From: a candidate division FCPU426 bacterium
GTDB taxonomy: Bacteria > Oederibacteriota > Muellerivitia > Muellerivitales > Muellerivitaceae
Assembly (NCBI GenBank): GCA_003136635.1
Contig: PLFD01000030.1
Location: 1 to 46,191 of the forward strand
Direction: 5' to 3'
DNA: 46,191 nucleotides
Both the position numbers and the translations under genes were made by a program. Shown in pieces: positions 30,332-39,516 of this stretch; positions within the stretch are counted from its first letter, which is position 1; every line of letters begins with the position of its first letter. Under the pieces are notes generated by a model, which saw nothing but the letters and a program-made list of their open reading frames with translations, did not search any database and had not been told where the DNA came from.

Positions 30332-31825
30332 TTAGAAGCTGAACTGAAATTCCATGTTACCCACTGGAATGATCGCGCTGGATGTTGTCACATTGGCTCC
30401 GCCCATTTGCGAAGGCATTTGTGTCAACAGATAGGTTCCATCACCGGTGGCTGAGTAGTTGTTGGCACCCACAGCCGCGTGAACGTTGGATGTCGCTTCC
30501 GGCTCATTGATCAACCATTGAGCTTCCGCGATCAACTTAACATCCGAATTCATCTTCCAGGTTATCGAAGGCAGCGTAATTTCGAAGATGGGCGTGCTGC
30601 TCAAACCTTCACCAAAGGCGTAAACATTTCCGCCCGCGGTGTAAGTATAGGGTGTTGCCGACACCATGCCATCATCCGGTATGACCACCGCTGCGCGTGC
30701 AGCCAAGATAAAAGGGTCATCGCCGATAGAAGCTTGTAATTCCGCTCCGCCAATGTTCAAGGCTTCGCCCGTCATGACATGTCTGGAACCACCTGGTTGC
30801 AGAACACCATTAATGGTTTCACTGCCTGGCGCAAGTTCGGTCACAGTTGCTTGCACACCGTTTTCAACCGGCAATTGCGACGTGTATTGAGCCACAATGG
30901 CTTCACCCTGTAAGGTGAATACCGTATCGCCAACCGGCGCGCGGTATTGGAAGTCGATGCTGGCGTTCCAATACTGGTCGTTCACCGGAAACACTCCGTT
31001 GGCGCCCAGGAAGGGGTTGAACAAAGAACTCAACATCGCGTTGCCGAAAGGACCATTGGACGAGAAGGTCGTCAGGTACCCGCCCTCCAGAGCCAAATCA
31101 TCCGAGTGGCCGGCATTACTGTCGTTCTCAAATTGTCCGTTCACGTGCAAGGCAAACTCGCTCTTGGTGACCTTGTCAAAATCGGTTTGTTTTGGGTGGA
31201 AAGGATCATCCTTAATCCCGTCATCAATACCGATCCGTAAGAAGAGTTCGGGAGGAAATTGGAAAATTTCCGGCAGATAACGCTGCGGAAGATCCGGGGC
31301 AGCGCTTTCAACACCGCCGGCGAAATCCCAGCCGCCCATTTTGCCCCACAAAGACAAGCCGTTATCGTAACCCTGGTTGAAGAACAAACCCATCAAGTCC
31401 GAATGGCCCGTGAAGAGCAAATTACCTTCGTAATCCGCGCTTTCCAGGTTGGTAGGAATTTTAAACTGTCCCACCTTCACATAGACCAAGTCCGGAATCA
31501 ATGGCACGTCAGCGCTGTATTCCAACAGGCCCAAATTGTTGTTCCCGCTGTTGATATCCTCACCACCCAGAGCTTCTTCAAAGTTGAATTTGAAACCTTT
31601 GAACACGCCGTTTATGGTGATGCGGTCTTCAACATTAAATAAATAAACCCGTAAAGCGTCCCGGGTGGGGTCATCCTGAACATATTGCAACTGACCCAAT
31701 TCTTGAAACCTTCCCCCCACGTTCAGAGTGAGATCGTCATTCTGAAAAATCTCAGCCGCGTGGGTGCGGACGGGCAGTCCCGCCAACAACACAACCGCTA
31801 ACATCCATTTCTGAAATGCTTTCAT
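30332..31825 (-). CDS. Outer membrane porin-like beta-barrel protein
   Basis: This 497-residue exported protein has a signal peptide (KWMLAVVLLAGLPVRTHAAE) and a long beta-strand-rich chain ending in FQFSF, the terminal phenylalanine that marks outer membrane barrels. The N-terminal part (LTLNVGGRFQELGQLQYVQD, VYVKVGQFKIPTNLESADYE) resembles phosphate-selective/OprP-type porins, in which strand 3 carries the K-x-GQFK pattern. The solute is not predictable. The ribosome binding site is AAGGAGG. It follows the YceI gene on the same strand and may share its redox-type regulation through readthrough. Confidence 0.8.
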   Translation of the reverse strand: MKAFQKWMLAVVLLAGLPVRTHAAEIFQNDDLTLNVGGRFQELGQLQYVQDDPTRDALRVYLFNVEDRITINGVFKGFKFNFEEALGGEDINSGNNNLGLLEYSADVPLIPDLVYVKVGQFKIPTNLESADYEGNLLFTGHSDLMGLFFNQGYDNGLSLWGKMGGWDFAGGVESAAPDLPQRYLPEIFQFPPELFLRIGIDDGIKDDPFHPKQTDFDKVTKSEFALHVNGQFENDSNAGHSDDLALEGGYLTTFSSNGPFGNAMLSSLFNPFLGANGVFPVNDQYWNASIDFQYRAPVGDTVFTLQGEAIVAQYTSQLPVENGVQATVTELAPGSETINGVLQPGGSRHVMTGEALNIGGAELQASIGDDPFILAARAAVVIPDDGMVSATPYTYTAGGNVYAFGEGLSSTPIFEITLPSITWKMNSDVKLIAEAQWLINEPEATSNVHAAVGANNYSATGDGTYLLTQMPSQMGGANVTTSSAIIPVGNMEFQFSF

Positions 31826-31914
31826 ACATTTCCTCCTTAAAATTTAACTACTTAACTTTCTCCGCTGCTTCTTCAACTTTCTTCCAAATCTTCAAACAGG
31901 TACTGCTTTCGGCC

Positions 31915-32616
31915 TTACTTGGCCCCAAAGATCACGTCGTAATAAACCGTAATGTCATCGGTACAAGTGATCGCAGTCACAACCAATGAAATCGAAGGCG
32001 GCGTAATCTTGAAATCAGTCATCTTGAGCTTCTGAACACCTTTGAAGCGAATTTGGTTATCGGTCACATTGGCGTCACCGGACAAAGTAACCGGTTCGGT
32101 GTCTCCCGCGATGGTCAGGGTACCCGTAGCGGTCAAAACATAAGACCCTTCGGTGGCGCCCGCAGTAAGCTTTTCTTTAGTTAAATCAAATCGAATTTCA
32201 GGGTTATCCGCAGCTTTGAGCGCTTTGGCGGCGTTGTCATCCAGGCCCCCTTCTCTTGATTTAAAGGTCGCGATAGGAACTGCCAAACTCATCGAACCCA
32301 CCTTGCCCGCTTTGAGGGCCTTTACCAGATCCGTCGAAGAACCTTTCAAAATCGCCGATCCCTTTAGAGAATGAGCGTTCATTTGATACATATGCAGGGT
32401 CGAGCCGCCTTCCATGTACAAGGAACTTCCTGTTTGCAAAGTCAAAAGCGTTCCCTTTTCAGCCGTCTTTTCATCTATCGGCCCCACCAGTGTTGCCGCC
32501 GCTTGGTACCAGTGGGTCTGGTTCTGCTGGAGTTGATTACCGCTGTCTGCCAGGGCCATCGTGGTAAGTACCATCACCGCAGCCGTCGCCATCCATACTT
32601 GCATCATGTGTTTCAT
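31915..32616 (-). CDS. Exported YceI-family protein
   Basis: This 233-residue protein has a signal peptide (MMQVWMATAAVMVLTTMALA) and a YceI-like lipocalin-type beta-barrel: STLHMYQMNAHSLKGSA, then a region with GLDDNAAKALKAADNPEIRF where the HM-x-xxLxAxxxPxI YceI motif should be, and VTLSGDANVTDNQIRFKGVQ. YceI barrels bind isoprenoid quinones or other amphipathic ligands in the periplasm, which would fit the cytochrome genes nearby. The ATG at 32616 follows GGAGG; the longer frame to 32751 runs across operator site 8 and has no ribosome binding site. Confidence 0.82.
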   Translation of the reverse strand: MKHMMQVWMATAAVMVLTTMALADSGNQLQQNQTHWYQAAATLVGPIDEKTAEKGTLLTLQTGSSLYMEGGSTLHMYQMNAHSLKGSAILKGSSTDLVKALKAGKVGSMSLAVPIATFKSREGGLDDNAAKALKAADNPEIRFDLTKEKLTAGATEGSYVLTATGTLTIAGDTEPVTLSGDANVTDNQIRFKGVQKLKMTDFKITPPSISLVVTAITCTDDITVYYDVIFGAK

Positions 32617-32704
32617 AATTTTCCTCCGTTGAATTGATCTTCTTCTGCTGGTAGTGCAAGCGATGTGCCAACCGCTTTTCAGCCAAAAACCCTGATTTTT
32701 TAAC

Positions 32705-32722
32705 TTATGCGCTGTGTCATAA
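32705..32722 (-). promoter_or_regulatory. Crp/Fnr-type operator, site 8
   Basis: TTATGCG-CTGT-GTCATAA, with one good and one weaker half. It lies 89 bp upstream of the YceI start, inside the likely 5' leader made from site 9. Confidence 0.55.
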
Positions 32723-32828
32723 CTTGGGCCTTGGCAGAAATGCCATGGCACCCCTGCCCGATTTCAAAAATTCATCGCGACGGCTTCTTTAAGAACGGGC
32801 TCATCCTACGAAAAGTGGGGAAATTCAT

Positions 32829-32846
32829 TTATGACTCGAGTCATGT
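32829..32846 (-). promoter_or_regulatory. Crp/Fnr-type operator, site 9 (YceI promoter)
   Basis: TTATGAC-TCGA-GTCATGT. On the minus strand TAGGAT (32808-32803) is 29.5 bp from its centre, the class II -10 position for the YceI gene. Confidence 0.65.
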
Positions 32847-32866
32847 TTACGGGCGACGCGAGTTCT

Positions 32867-32884
32867 TTATGACATTGGTCATAC
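32867..32884. promoter_or_regulatory. Crp/Fnr-type operator, site 10
   Basis: TTATGAC-ATTG-GTCATAC, a near-perfect palindrome between sites 9 and 11, 38 bp and 70 bp from them. No -10 is evident at class II spacing on either strand, so it may act as an auxiliary or repressing site. Confidence 0.65.
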
Positions 32885-32936
32885 TCGGAAATTTTTGGAA
32901 TGGGAGAGAACTTGTGAAGGAAATAACAAAAAAATC

Positions 32937-32954
32937 GTATGACCGAGGTCATAA
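32937..32954 (+). promoter_or_regulatory. Crp/Fnr-type operator, site 11 (alcohol dehydrogenase promoter)
   Basis: GTATGAC-CGAG-GTCATAA. TATCGT (32975-32980) lies 29.5 bp from its centre on the plus strand, the class II position. Confidence 0.7.
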
Positions 32955-33017
32955 ATATTTTTTTCCAATGGGCCTATCGTTGATTCAGAAGTGAGAACGC
33001 TGTAAAGGAGATCAGTT

Positions 33018-34094
33018 ATGACTACCGCTACTAAAGAAGAAATCAAAATCAACACCATGAAGGCCCTGGTTTATCACGGCCCGGGCAATAAGGCCTGGGA
33101 AGACAAACCAAAGGCTTCCCTTCAGAAAAACACGGACGCGGTTGTCCGCATCACAACCTCCACCATTTGCGGTACCGACCTTCATATTATGAAGGGCGAC
33201 GTTCCCGCGGTGACCGACGGCCGGATTCTAGGCCATGAAGGAATCGGAATCGTTGAGGAAGTCGGAGCGGGCGTAACTGGTTTTAAAAAAGGGGACAAGG
33301 TTCTTATCTCCTGCGTCACCTCCTGCGGTAAATGCGATTACTGCAAGAAGGGAATGTATTCCCATTGCCGCGACGGCGGATGGATTTTAGGCAACACCAT
33401 CGACGGAACCCAGGCTGAGTATGTCCGTATTCCCCACGCGGACAACAGCCTCTATCGCCTGCCGGAAGGCGCGGATGAAAACGCCTACGTCATGCTTTCG
33501 GATATTTTCCCCACCGGGTTTGAGTGCGGAGTGCTCAACGGCCAGGTCAAGCCGGGGGACAAAGTCGCCATTGTGGGTTCAGGACCCATCGGCATGGCGG
33601 CTCTTTTAACCGCCCAATTTTATTCGCCCGCGGAGATTATCATGATCGACATGGACGAAAATAGGCTCCAGGTGGCCAAAAGCTTTGGCGCGACCAAAAC
33701 CGTGAACAGCACCGACGGCAAAGCGGTGGAAGCGGTTCTGGCCCTCACCGGAGGCGAAGGGGTGGACGTGGCCATTGAGGCTGTCGGCGTTCCTTCTTCC
33801 TTCCTAACCTGTCAGGGCATCATCGCCCCGGGCGGCCGTATCGCCAATATCGGCGTCCATGGCAAGCCTGTTGAACTGCATCTGGAAAAACTTTGGGACC
33901 GCAATATCGCCATCACCACCCGTCTGGTCGACACCGTGACCATCCCTATGCTTTTAAAAGTGGTTCAATCGGGAAAACTGGATGCGAAAAAACTGGGTAC
34001 TCACAGCTTCAAGCTGTCAGAAGTCGTGGCGGCTTATGAGACCTTTGGCAACGCGGCCAAGGAAAAGGCGCTAAAAGTGATTTTAAAAGGCTAG
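33018..34094 (+). CDS. Zinc-dependent alcohol dehydrogenase
   Basis: This 358-residue medium-chain dehydrogenase has catalytic zinc ligands in TICGTDLH and ILGHEGIG, structural zinc cysteines in CGKCDYCKKGMYSHC, and the NAD-binding motif GSGPIGMAALL. It oxidises an alcohol or reduces an aldehyde, cytoplasmic; the closest remembered pattern is the isopropanol/sorbitol-like group with the SCVTSCGKC insert. The start at 33018 follows AAAGGAG. A divergent promoter region with four operator sites separates it from the YceI gene, so it probably responds to oxygen, NO or redox state. With phosphoketolase and acetate kinase it suggests fermentative capacity. Confidence 0.9.
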   Translation: MTTATKEEIKINTMKALVYHGPGNKAWEDKPKASLQKNTDAVVRITTSTICGTDLHIMKGDVPAVTDGRILGHEGIGIVEEVGAGVTGFKKGDKVLISCVTSCGKCDYCKKGMYSHCRDGGWILGNTIDGTQAEYVRIPHADNSLYRLPEGADENAYVMLSDIFPTGFECGVLNGQVKPGDKVAIVGSGPIGMAALLTAQFYSPAEIIMIDMDENRLQVAKSFGATKTVNSTDGKAVEAVLALTGGEGVDVAIEAVGVPSSFLTCQGIIAPGGRIANIGVHGKPVELHLEKLWDRNIAITTRLVDTVTIPMLLKVVQSGKLDAKKLGTHSFKLSEVVAAYETFGNAAKEKALKVILKG

Positions 34095-34132
34095 AAAAAA
34101 ATCAGGGTTTTAACAAAACATTTAACTGCCGG

Positions 34133-34156
34133 GCCCTTTAAGTCCAAATAAAGGGC
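34133..34156 (+). terminator. Weak hairpin after the alcohol dehydrogenase gene
   Basis: GCCCTTTA (34133-34140) pairs with TAAAGGGC (34149-34156) with an 8-base loop. The following TTGGTATTCTT is only partly T-rich, so readthrough into the BON gene is possible. Confidence 0.5.
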
Positions 34157-34215
34157 TTGGTATTCTTAATTATTCAATATTGGATGTGTGAAGGACTTTT
34201 GAAAGGAGTTCCGTG

Positions 34216-34470
34216 ATGGAAAATCTAAGGTCTGACAACCTGATAGAGGGTCCGCTGGAAGAGAAAATCAACTCCATGATTCAGGGAAAAGGCGAACATC
34301 TTCACGCGATTGTCCGCAATGAGGACGTTTTTCTTTCGGGCGAGGTCGCCCATCCCCAAACTAAAAAGGAAATCGCTTGTCTGGTTGAGAAATTTCCCGG
34401 TATCCGGATGATCACCAATCACATCCGAATCAAGCTTCCGGAAGAAAGAAGGCGCGTGGAGCATTTTTGA
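34216..34470 (+). CDS. BON-domain protein
   Basis: This 84-residue protein carries one BON domain: LEEKINSMIQGKGEHLHAIV, then NEDVFLSGEVAHPQTKKEI and IRMITNHIRIKLPEE. BON domains bind membranes or polymers and are common in envelope stress proteins; here there is no signal peptide. I start at ATG 34216 (7 bases after AAAGGAG); a GTG at 34213 is an alternative. It follows the alcohol dehydrogenase gene on the same strand and ends before a strong terminator. Confidence 0.75.
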   Translation: MENLRSDNLIEGPLEEKINSMIQGKGEHLHAIVRNEDVFLSGEVAHPQTKKEIACLVEKFPGIRMITNHIRIKLPEERRRVEHF

Positions 34471-34489
34471 AATAGAAAAATTTGAACCT

Positions 34490-34530
34490 AAAAACCGGAT
34501 CGGCCCCAAAATGCCTTTCCGGTTTTTTTT
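34490..34530. terminator. Bidirectional intrinsic terminator
   Basis: ACCGGA (34494-34499) pairs with TCCGGT (34518-34523) and is flanked by A-rich and T-rich tracts (eight T residues on the plus strand). It ends the BON gene and can also stop the converging kdp operon. Confidence 0.8.
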
Positions 34531-34559
34531 GCGGAAAATTAACCTTATCCGTGCCTTCA

Positions 34560-34590
34560 TGCCAATGGCAATCGTCATGGGCCATTGGCA
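34560..34590 (-). terminator. Hairpin after kdpC
   Basis: TGCCAATGGC (34560-34569) pairs with GCCATTGGCA (34581-34590). There is no T-tract on the minus strand, so its terminator role is uncertain. Confidence 0.4.
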
Positions 34591-34632
34591 CAACCAAATC
34601 GTCTTGTTCGGCTTGTGGCCTCACAACAGGTG

Positions 34633-35220
34633 CTATTTCAATTCATCCAAAGCCAAATTCAGTTTCACCACATTCACGCCCGGATCGCCGATAAACCCCA
34701 GCCAGCGTCCTTGTGTATTTTGAGCGATGAATGCCTCTACCTTTGCCGGGTCCAAATGACGGGCCTTGGCCACACGGGCAGCCTGGTATTCGGCCGCGGC
34801 CGGACTAATGTGGGGATCCAATCCCGAGGCGGAGGCGGTTACCAGATCCATGGGCACAGGCGCGGCGGCCATATCCGGGTTGGCTTTGCGCGCGGCATCG
34901 ACATTCGCCTTGATACCGCTGATAAAGGCGGGGTTGGTCGGGCCCAGATTGGAACCGCTGGAATTGGAGGCGTTATAAGCGAACGGGGATGTGGCGCTGG
35001 GTCTGCTCCAAAAATATTTGGGGTCGTCGAAAGGCTGTCCGATAAGTTCGGAGCCGACCGTTTTACCGCCGACCACAATCATGCTTCCCGCCGCTTGTTT
35101 GGGAAACACCAATTGCCCCACCAGCGTCATCCCGACGGGATAAAGCAATCCACAAAGCACCGTAAACACCGCCACAAACAAGATTGAATTTTTAACCTGA
35201 ACCGCGATTTCTTTAAACAT
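34633..35220 (-). CDS. kdpC: Potassium-transporting ATPase subunit C
   Basis: This 195-residue KdpC has one N-terminal membrane helix ([20 protein letters not shown]) and the periplasmic domain with [20 protein letters not shown] and [20 protein letters not shown], both diagnostic. It is thought to stabilise or assist the KdpA channel-KdpB pump pairing. It is the last gene of the kdp operon, 13 bases after kdpB, with its own GAGGAGG ribosome binding site. Confidence 0.95.
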   Translation of the reverse strand: MFKEIAVQVKNSILFVAVFTVLCGLLYPVGMTLVGQLVFPKQAAGSMIVVGGKTVGSELIGQPFDDPKYFWSRPSATSPFAYNASNSSGSNLGPTNPAFISGIKANVDAARKANPDMAAAPVPMDLVTASASGLDPHISPAAAEYQAARVAKARHLDPAKVEAFIAQNTQGRWLGFIGDPGVNVVKLNLALDELK

Positions 35221-35233
35221 GTATTCCTCCTCG

Positions 35234-37462
35234 TTAGACTAAATGTAAAGCGACTAAGATAACGTCGATGAATTTGATGCCTAAAAACGGTACGATCAGC
35301 CCGCCTACCCCATAGATCAAAAAGTTATCCTGAAGCAGTTTTGAGGCGGAAGCCGGACGGTACCTCACGCCCTTCAGGGCCAGCGGAACCAAAAACACGA
35401 TAATCACCGCGTTAAAGATAACCGCCGAAAGAATGGCCGACTGCGAACTGTGGAGTCTCATGATGTTCAAAGAATCCAGTTCAGGGTAAGTCAGCGCGAA
35501 AGCCGCGGGGATGATCGCGAAATACTTAGCCACATCGTTGGCGATGCTGAAAGTGGTCAGGGATCCTCGGGTCATTAACAATTGTTTGCCTATCTTCACT
35601 ACCTCAATCAATTTGGTCGGATTGGAATCCAAGTCCACCATATTTCCCGCTTCCTTGGCGGCCTGGGTGCCGGTATTCATGGCCACCGCTACGTCGGCCT
35701 GGGCTAAAGCCGGAGCGTCGTTGGTACCGTCTCCCGCCATCGCCACCAGTCGCCCGCCAGCCTGGGAATCCCGGATCAGTTTAAGTTTGGCTTCGGGCGT
35801 GGCCTGGGCCAAAAAGTCATCCACTCCTGCCTCGGCGGCGATAGCGGCAGCCGTCAACGGATTGTCGCCCGTAATCATCACCGTCTTAATCCCCATGCGG
35901 CGAAGCTCGGCAAAACGTTCCTGGATGCCGCCCTTCACGATGTCTTTCAGATGAATGACCCCCAAAACTGTCTTTCCTTCCGTTACCACCAAAGGTGTCC
36001 CCCCTCGGCGGGCAATCGCTTCCACTCCGGCCCGAACATCATCCGGATATTTTCCTCCCTGATCTTTCACGTATTTTTCTATGGATTCAGCCGCGCCCTT
36101 GCGGATCATCCGCTTGCCGATATCCACACCGCTCATGCGGGTTTGGGCCGTAAAGGGTACAAAGGTAGCGTTAAGCTCCTGTATATCCTGACCCCGCAAA
36201 CCATATTTTTCCTTGGCCAGTACTACGATACTGCGGCCTTCCGGCGTCTCATCGGCCAGAGAGGACAGTTGGGCGGCTTCGGCCAGTTCTTTTACTTCCA
36301 CATGAGCGGCCGGAATAAACTCAGTCGCCTGCCGGTTGCCCAGCGTGATGGTTCCGGTTTTATCCAGGAGGAGCATGTCCACGTCGCCAGCCGCCTCAAC
36401 CGCCCGGCCCGACATGGCGATCACATTGGCCTGAATCATGCGGTCCATGCCGGCTATACCAATCGCGGACAAAAGCCCGCCGATAGTCGTCGGCGCCAGA
36501 CAGACGAAAAGCGCCACCAACACCGTAACCGTTACCACACTTCCCGCGCCCGAAGCCGCGACGCTATAAATGGAATAAGGCAGAAGGGTCGCGCAGACAA
36601 TGAGAAACACGATGGTGAGCGCCGCCAGTAATATATTGAGGGCGATCTCATTCGGCGTTTTTTGGCGCTTGGCGCCTTCGACCATGGAAATCATGCGGTC
36701 CAGAAAAGACTCGCCCGGATCGGAGGAAACTTTTATGACCAGCCAATCCGAAATGACTTTAGTCCCGCCGGTTACCGCGCTTCGGTCCCCGCCCGACTCT
36801 CTCACCACCGGAGCCGATTCGCCCGTAATGGCGCTCTCATCCACCATGGCGACGCCCACAACCGCTTCGCCGTCCGCGGGGACAAAATCCCCCGCTTCCA
36901 CCAATACCAGATCGCCCTTACGGAGATCCCCGGACAAAACCTCGCTTTGCTTCGAATCTTTATCCGCTTTGGCGAGTTTCTTCGCTTTCACTTCCTGCCG
37001 GCTTTTGCGCAGGGTATCGGCCTGGGCCTTTCCCCGGCCTTCCGCCATGGCCTCGGCAAAGTTGGCGAAAAGAACGGTGAACCAGAGCCAAAGAGAAACC
37101 GCGAAAATAAAACCCGGCTGGGATTCTCCCTGTCCGCTCAAAGCTTGCAGCCAAAGACCCGTCGTCAAAATACTTCCCACATAAACGGTGAACATCACCG
37201 GATTCTTGATCATGTGTCTGGGGCTCAGTTTTTTGAAAGCCTCAACGATCGCTTTGCGGGTAATTTTCCCTTCAAACAACTTGCGGGTTTTTATGTTTTC
37301 CATCTTTACTTCTCCTCTTTTTTGTTCCGGCGATACCCGGACATCCACTTTCGGTTTGACGGTTCCCATAGTGGAAGAACCGGTTTTTGTTGAATTTCCT
37401 TTTTTCTTTCCCCTCCCGGCGCGATTTTTAATTCCGCGACCGGAGTTGCTTTTCTTTCTCAT
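35234..37462 (-). CDS. kdpB: Potassium-transporting ATPase subunit B with basic N-terminal extension
   Basis: This P-type ATPase subunit hydrolyses ATP to drive K+ uptake through KdpA. Visible motifs are [12 protein letters not shown] (actuator), [13 protein letters not shown] with the phosphorylated aspartate, and [20 protein letters not shown] (hinge). From the ATG at 37303 the protein would be 689 residues, the normal size. The frame is open to an ATG at 37462, adding 53 residues that are lysine- and arginine-rich and look disordered. Both starts have possible ribosome binding sites (AGGAG and AAGGA). I list the longer form because it leaves only 12 bases after kdpA, like the other operon gaps; the shorter one is a real alternative. 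Confidence 0.92.
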   Translation of the reverse strand: MRKKSNSGRGIKNRAGRGKKKGNSTKTGSSTMGTVKPKVDVRVSPEQKRGEVKMENIKTRKLFEGKITRKAIVEAFKKLSPRHMIKNPVMFTVYVGSILTTGLWLQALSGQGESQPGFIFAVSLWLWFTVLFANFAEAMAEGRGKAQADTLRKSRQEVKAKKLAKADKDSKQSEVLSGDLRKGDLVLVEAGDFVPADGEAVVGVAMVDESAITGESAPVVRESGGDRSAVTGGTKVISDWLVIKVSSDPGESFLDRMISMVEGAKRQKTPNEIALNILLAALTIVFLIVCATLLPYSIYSVAASGAGSVVTVTVLVALFVCLAPTTIGGLLSAIGIAGMDRMIQANVIAMSGRAVEAAGDVDMLLLDKTGTITLGNRQATEFIPAAHVEVKELAEAAQLSSLADETPEGRSIVVLAKEKYGLRGQDIQELNATFVPFTAQTRMSGVDIGKRMIRKGAAESIEKYVKDQGGKYPDDVRAGVEAIARRGGTPLVVTEGKTVLGVIHLKDIVKGGIQERFAELRRMGIKTVMITGDNPLTAAAIAAEAGVDDFLAQATPEAKLKLIRDSQAGGRLVAMAGDGTNDAPALAQADVAVAMNTGTQAAKEAGNMVDLDSNPTKLIEVVKIGKQLLMTRGSLTTFSIANDVAKYFAIIPAAFALTYPELDSLNIMRLHSSQSAILSAVIFNAVIIVFLVPLALKGVRYRPASASKLLQDNFLIYGVGGLIVPFLGIKFIDVILVALHLV

Positions 37463-37474
37463 GTTGAACCGTCC

Positions 37475-39265
37475 TTACATGCGGACCATTTTTAAATGCT
37501 CCACAATGGGACCCAGAGCCAGAGCCGGGAAAAATGTCAAAGCGCCCACGATGACGACGGTAGAAATCAGCATCACCACAAAAAGTACCGTATGGGTCGG
37601 AAGAGTTCCCGCGCTTTCAGGAACCGCTTTCTTTTTGGCCAGACTGCCCGCCATTGCCAATACCGGAATGGCTAGCCAGAAACGGCCGAACCACATAGCC
37701 GCCCCGCCCATCAGGTTGTAAAGAGTAGTTGCCGACAGCCCCGCGAAGGCGCTGCCGTTGTTGTTAGACATGGAATCAAAGGCGTAAAGAAGTTCCGAAA
37801 AGCCATGGGCTCCGGGATTGTTGGTGCCATTTCCTCCCGTTGCCACAGCCACCGCGGTGCAGACCAACACCAGCAGGGGCGGAATGAGAATCATGATGGA
37901 GGCCATCTTCATCTCATAGGTTTGTATCTTCTTACCCAGATATTCAGGCGTGCGGCCCACCATGAGCCCGGCCACGAAAACCGCCAAAATGACAAAGGCC
38001 AGCATGCCGTAAAGCCCCGATCCCACTCCGCCGAAGGAAACTTCTCCCAGCATGATCATCCACATGGGAACCATGCCTCCGAGTGGAGTAAAAGAATCAT
38101 GCATGGCGTTGACCGATCCATTAGAGGCAGCAGTCGTTATGGAGGCCCATAGGGATGAATTAACGATGCCAAAACGGACTTCTTTTCCTTCCATGTTACC
38201 GTCGGCCAAAGTCTCGCCATGAGTACCCATGGTCAACTTATTCAAAAGCGGATTCCCCGCTTGTTCCTGTTGCACGCAGATATAAAGCATGGGCGCTAAT
38301 AATAGAAACATAGCGGCCAGAATCGCCCAACCTTGCCGATGATCTTTCACCATCGAACCAAAGGTGAAACACAAAGCCGCTGGTATTAGAAGAATCGCCA
38401 ACAATTCCAAAAAGTCGATAAATGGTGTGGGGTTTTCATAAGGATGGGCTGAGTTCACATTGAAATAACCGCCGCCGTTGGTTCCCAGCATCTTGATGGC
38501 CTCCTGAGAAGCCACAGGCCCCAGGGAGATAGGTTGTTCGGTGACAACCACATGCGTCATTTGGGGCTTGCCGTCGACCGTCACGGGCACACCCGCCGCG
38601 GTGGTAACCGGCTGATCGTAGGATGTCGGTTGAACTAGCGAGGCATTCACCGTATTGCCGAAGGTTTGAGGCGTTCCCTGCTGGATTAGAATCATCGTGA
38701 AAATCAAACTTAAGGGTAAAAGAATATAAAGAGTTCCCCGGGTCATATCGACCCAAAAATTACCCAGAAATTTTGTTTCCTTGCGGACAATTCCCCGAAT
38801 CAAGGCTACTAGCGTAGCCATACCCGACGCCGCGCAAAGAAAGTTATGAACGGCCAATCCGGCCATCTGAGTCAGGTAGCTCATGGTGCTTTCACCGCCG
38901 TAAAACTGCCAGTTCGTGTTGGTGATGAAGCTGATGGCGGTGTTAAAAGCCAGATCCGGCGGCACCGCGCTTTGACCAGCCGGGTTCAAAGGCAATGAAG
39001 CTTGGAACCGTTCCATAGCGTAGAGTATTAATCCTCCCACGATGTTAAAGAGGAGCATCGATAGGGCGTATCCCTTCCAGTCCATTTCTTTTTCCGGGTG
39101 GATACCGCCCAGCTTATAAATAAGTTTCTCAAGCCACCCGAACAACTTGCTCAGAAAGAGTGGCTTGTTTTCATAAACCTTGCCCATGTAAATACCCAGG
39201 GGAATCGCCAAAGCCAAAAGAACCACAAAATAAGCGATGATTTGAAGCCATTGATTACTGGTCAT
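37475..39265 (-). CDS. kdpA: Potassium-transporting ATPase subunit A
   Basis: This 596-residue polytopic protein is the K+-selective channel-like subunit. Four selectivity-filter-type loops can be seen, including ESTMSYLTQMAGLAVHNFLC, LGTNGGGYFNVNSAHPYENP and NNNGSAFAGLSATTLYNLMG. The N-terminus (IIAYFVVLLALAIPLGIYMG) is typical. It lies 64 bases after kdpF and is followed by kdpB. The ribosome binding site is TAGGAG. KdpD/KdpE are not in the window. Confidence 0.96.
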   Translation of the reverse strand: MTSNQWLQIIAYFVVLLALAIPLGIYMGKVYENKPLFLSKLFGWLEKLIYKLGGIHPEKEMDWKGYALSMLLFNIVGGLILYAMERFQASLPLNPAGQSAVPPDLAFNTAISFITNTNWQFYGGESTMSYLTQMAGLAVHNFLCAASGMATLVALIRGIVRKETKFLGNFWVDMTRGTLYILLPLSLIFTMILIQQGTPQTFGNTVNASLVQPTSYDQPVTTAAGVPVTVDGKPQMTHVVVTEQPISLGPVASQEAIKMLGTNGGGYFNVNSAHPYENPTPFIDFLELLAILLIPAALCFTFGSMVKDHRQGWAILAAMFLLLAPMLYICVQQEQAGNPLLNKLTMGTHGETLADGNMEGKEVRFGIVNSSLWASITTAASNGSVNAMHDSFTPLGGMVPMWMIMLGEVSFGGVGSGLYGMLAFVILAVFVAGLMVGRTPEYLGKKIQTYEMKMASIMILIPPLLVLVCTAVAVATGGNGTNNPGAHGFSELLYAFDSMSNNNGSAFAGLSATTLYNLMGGAAMWFGRFWLAIPVLAMAGSLAKKKAVPESAGTLPTHTVLFVVMLISTVVIVGALTFFPALALGPIVEHLKMVRM

Positions 39266-39329
39266 CTAAATTCTCCTACAAATTTTTCTAATGATAAAAA
39301 CAACGTACAGTTGATCTATTGAATAGCAG

Positions 39330-39419
39330 TTAAAACCATTCGGGTTTTAACAAGGCAACGACTAAGTAAACCAAAAGACCCGCCGACACAAAACCACTGA
39401 CGACATAAATGGCACTCAT
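39330..39419 (-). CDS. kdpF: KdpF, small subunit of the K+ ATPase
   Basis: This 29-residue single-helix protein, MSAIYVVSGFVSAGLLVYLV then VALLKPEWF, matches the KdpF plan (one helix ending in a V-A-L-L-[RK]-PE-x-F tail). KdpF stabilises the KdpABC complex in the membrane. It starts after GGAGGGGATGT, and its ATG overlaps the stop of the preceding small gene by 4 bases (39416-39419). Confidence 0.88.
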   Translation of the reverse strand: MSAIYVVSGFVSAGLLVYLVVALLKPEWF

Positions 39420-39514
39420 ACATCCCCTCCTGTCATCTTGTCCAAAGCGTAAATCAACCAGATTGTTGAACCCGATAAAACTAGAAATAAAGCCACACAC
39501 CAAAATTCCAACAT
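39416..39514 (-). CDS. 32-residue membrane protein preceding kdpF
   Basis: MLEFWCVALFLVLSGSTIWL then IYALDKMTGGDV is one membrane helix with a short polar tail. It has GGGAGGG at the right distance and overlaps kdpF by ATGA, so it is almost certainly translated. Small helix proteins upstream of kdpF occur in other kdp operons as unnamed proteins. A role in pump assembly is inference from position. Confidence 0.72.
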   Translation of the reverse strand: MLEFWCVALFLVLSGSTIWLIYALDKMTGGDV

Positions 39515-39516
39515 AG

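Noticed and set aside
36662..37393. 243-residue plus-strand frame opposite kdpB
   Set aside because: Shadow of kdpB, which has all P-type ATPase motifs on the other strand.
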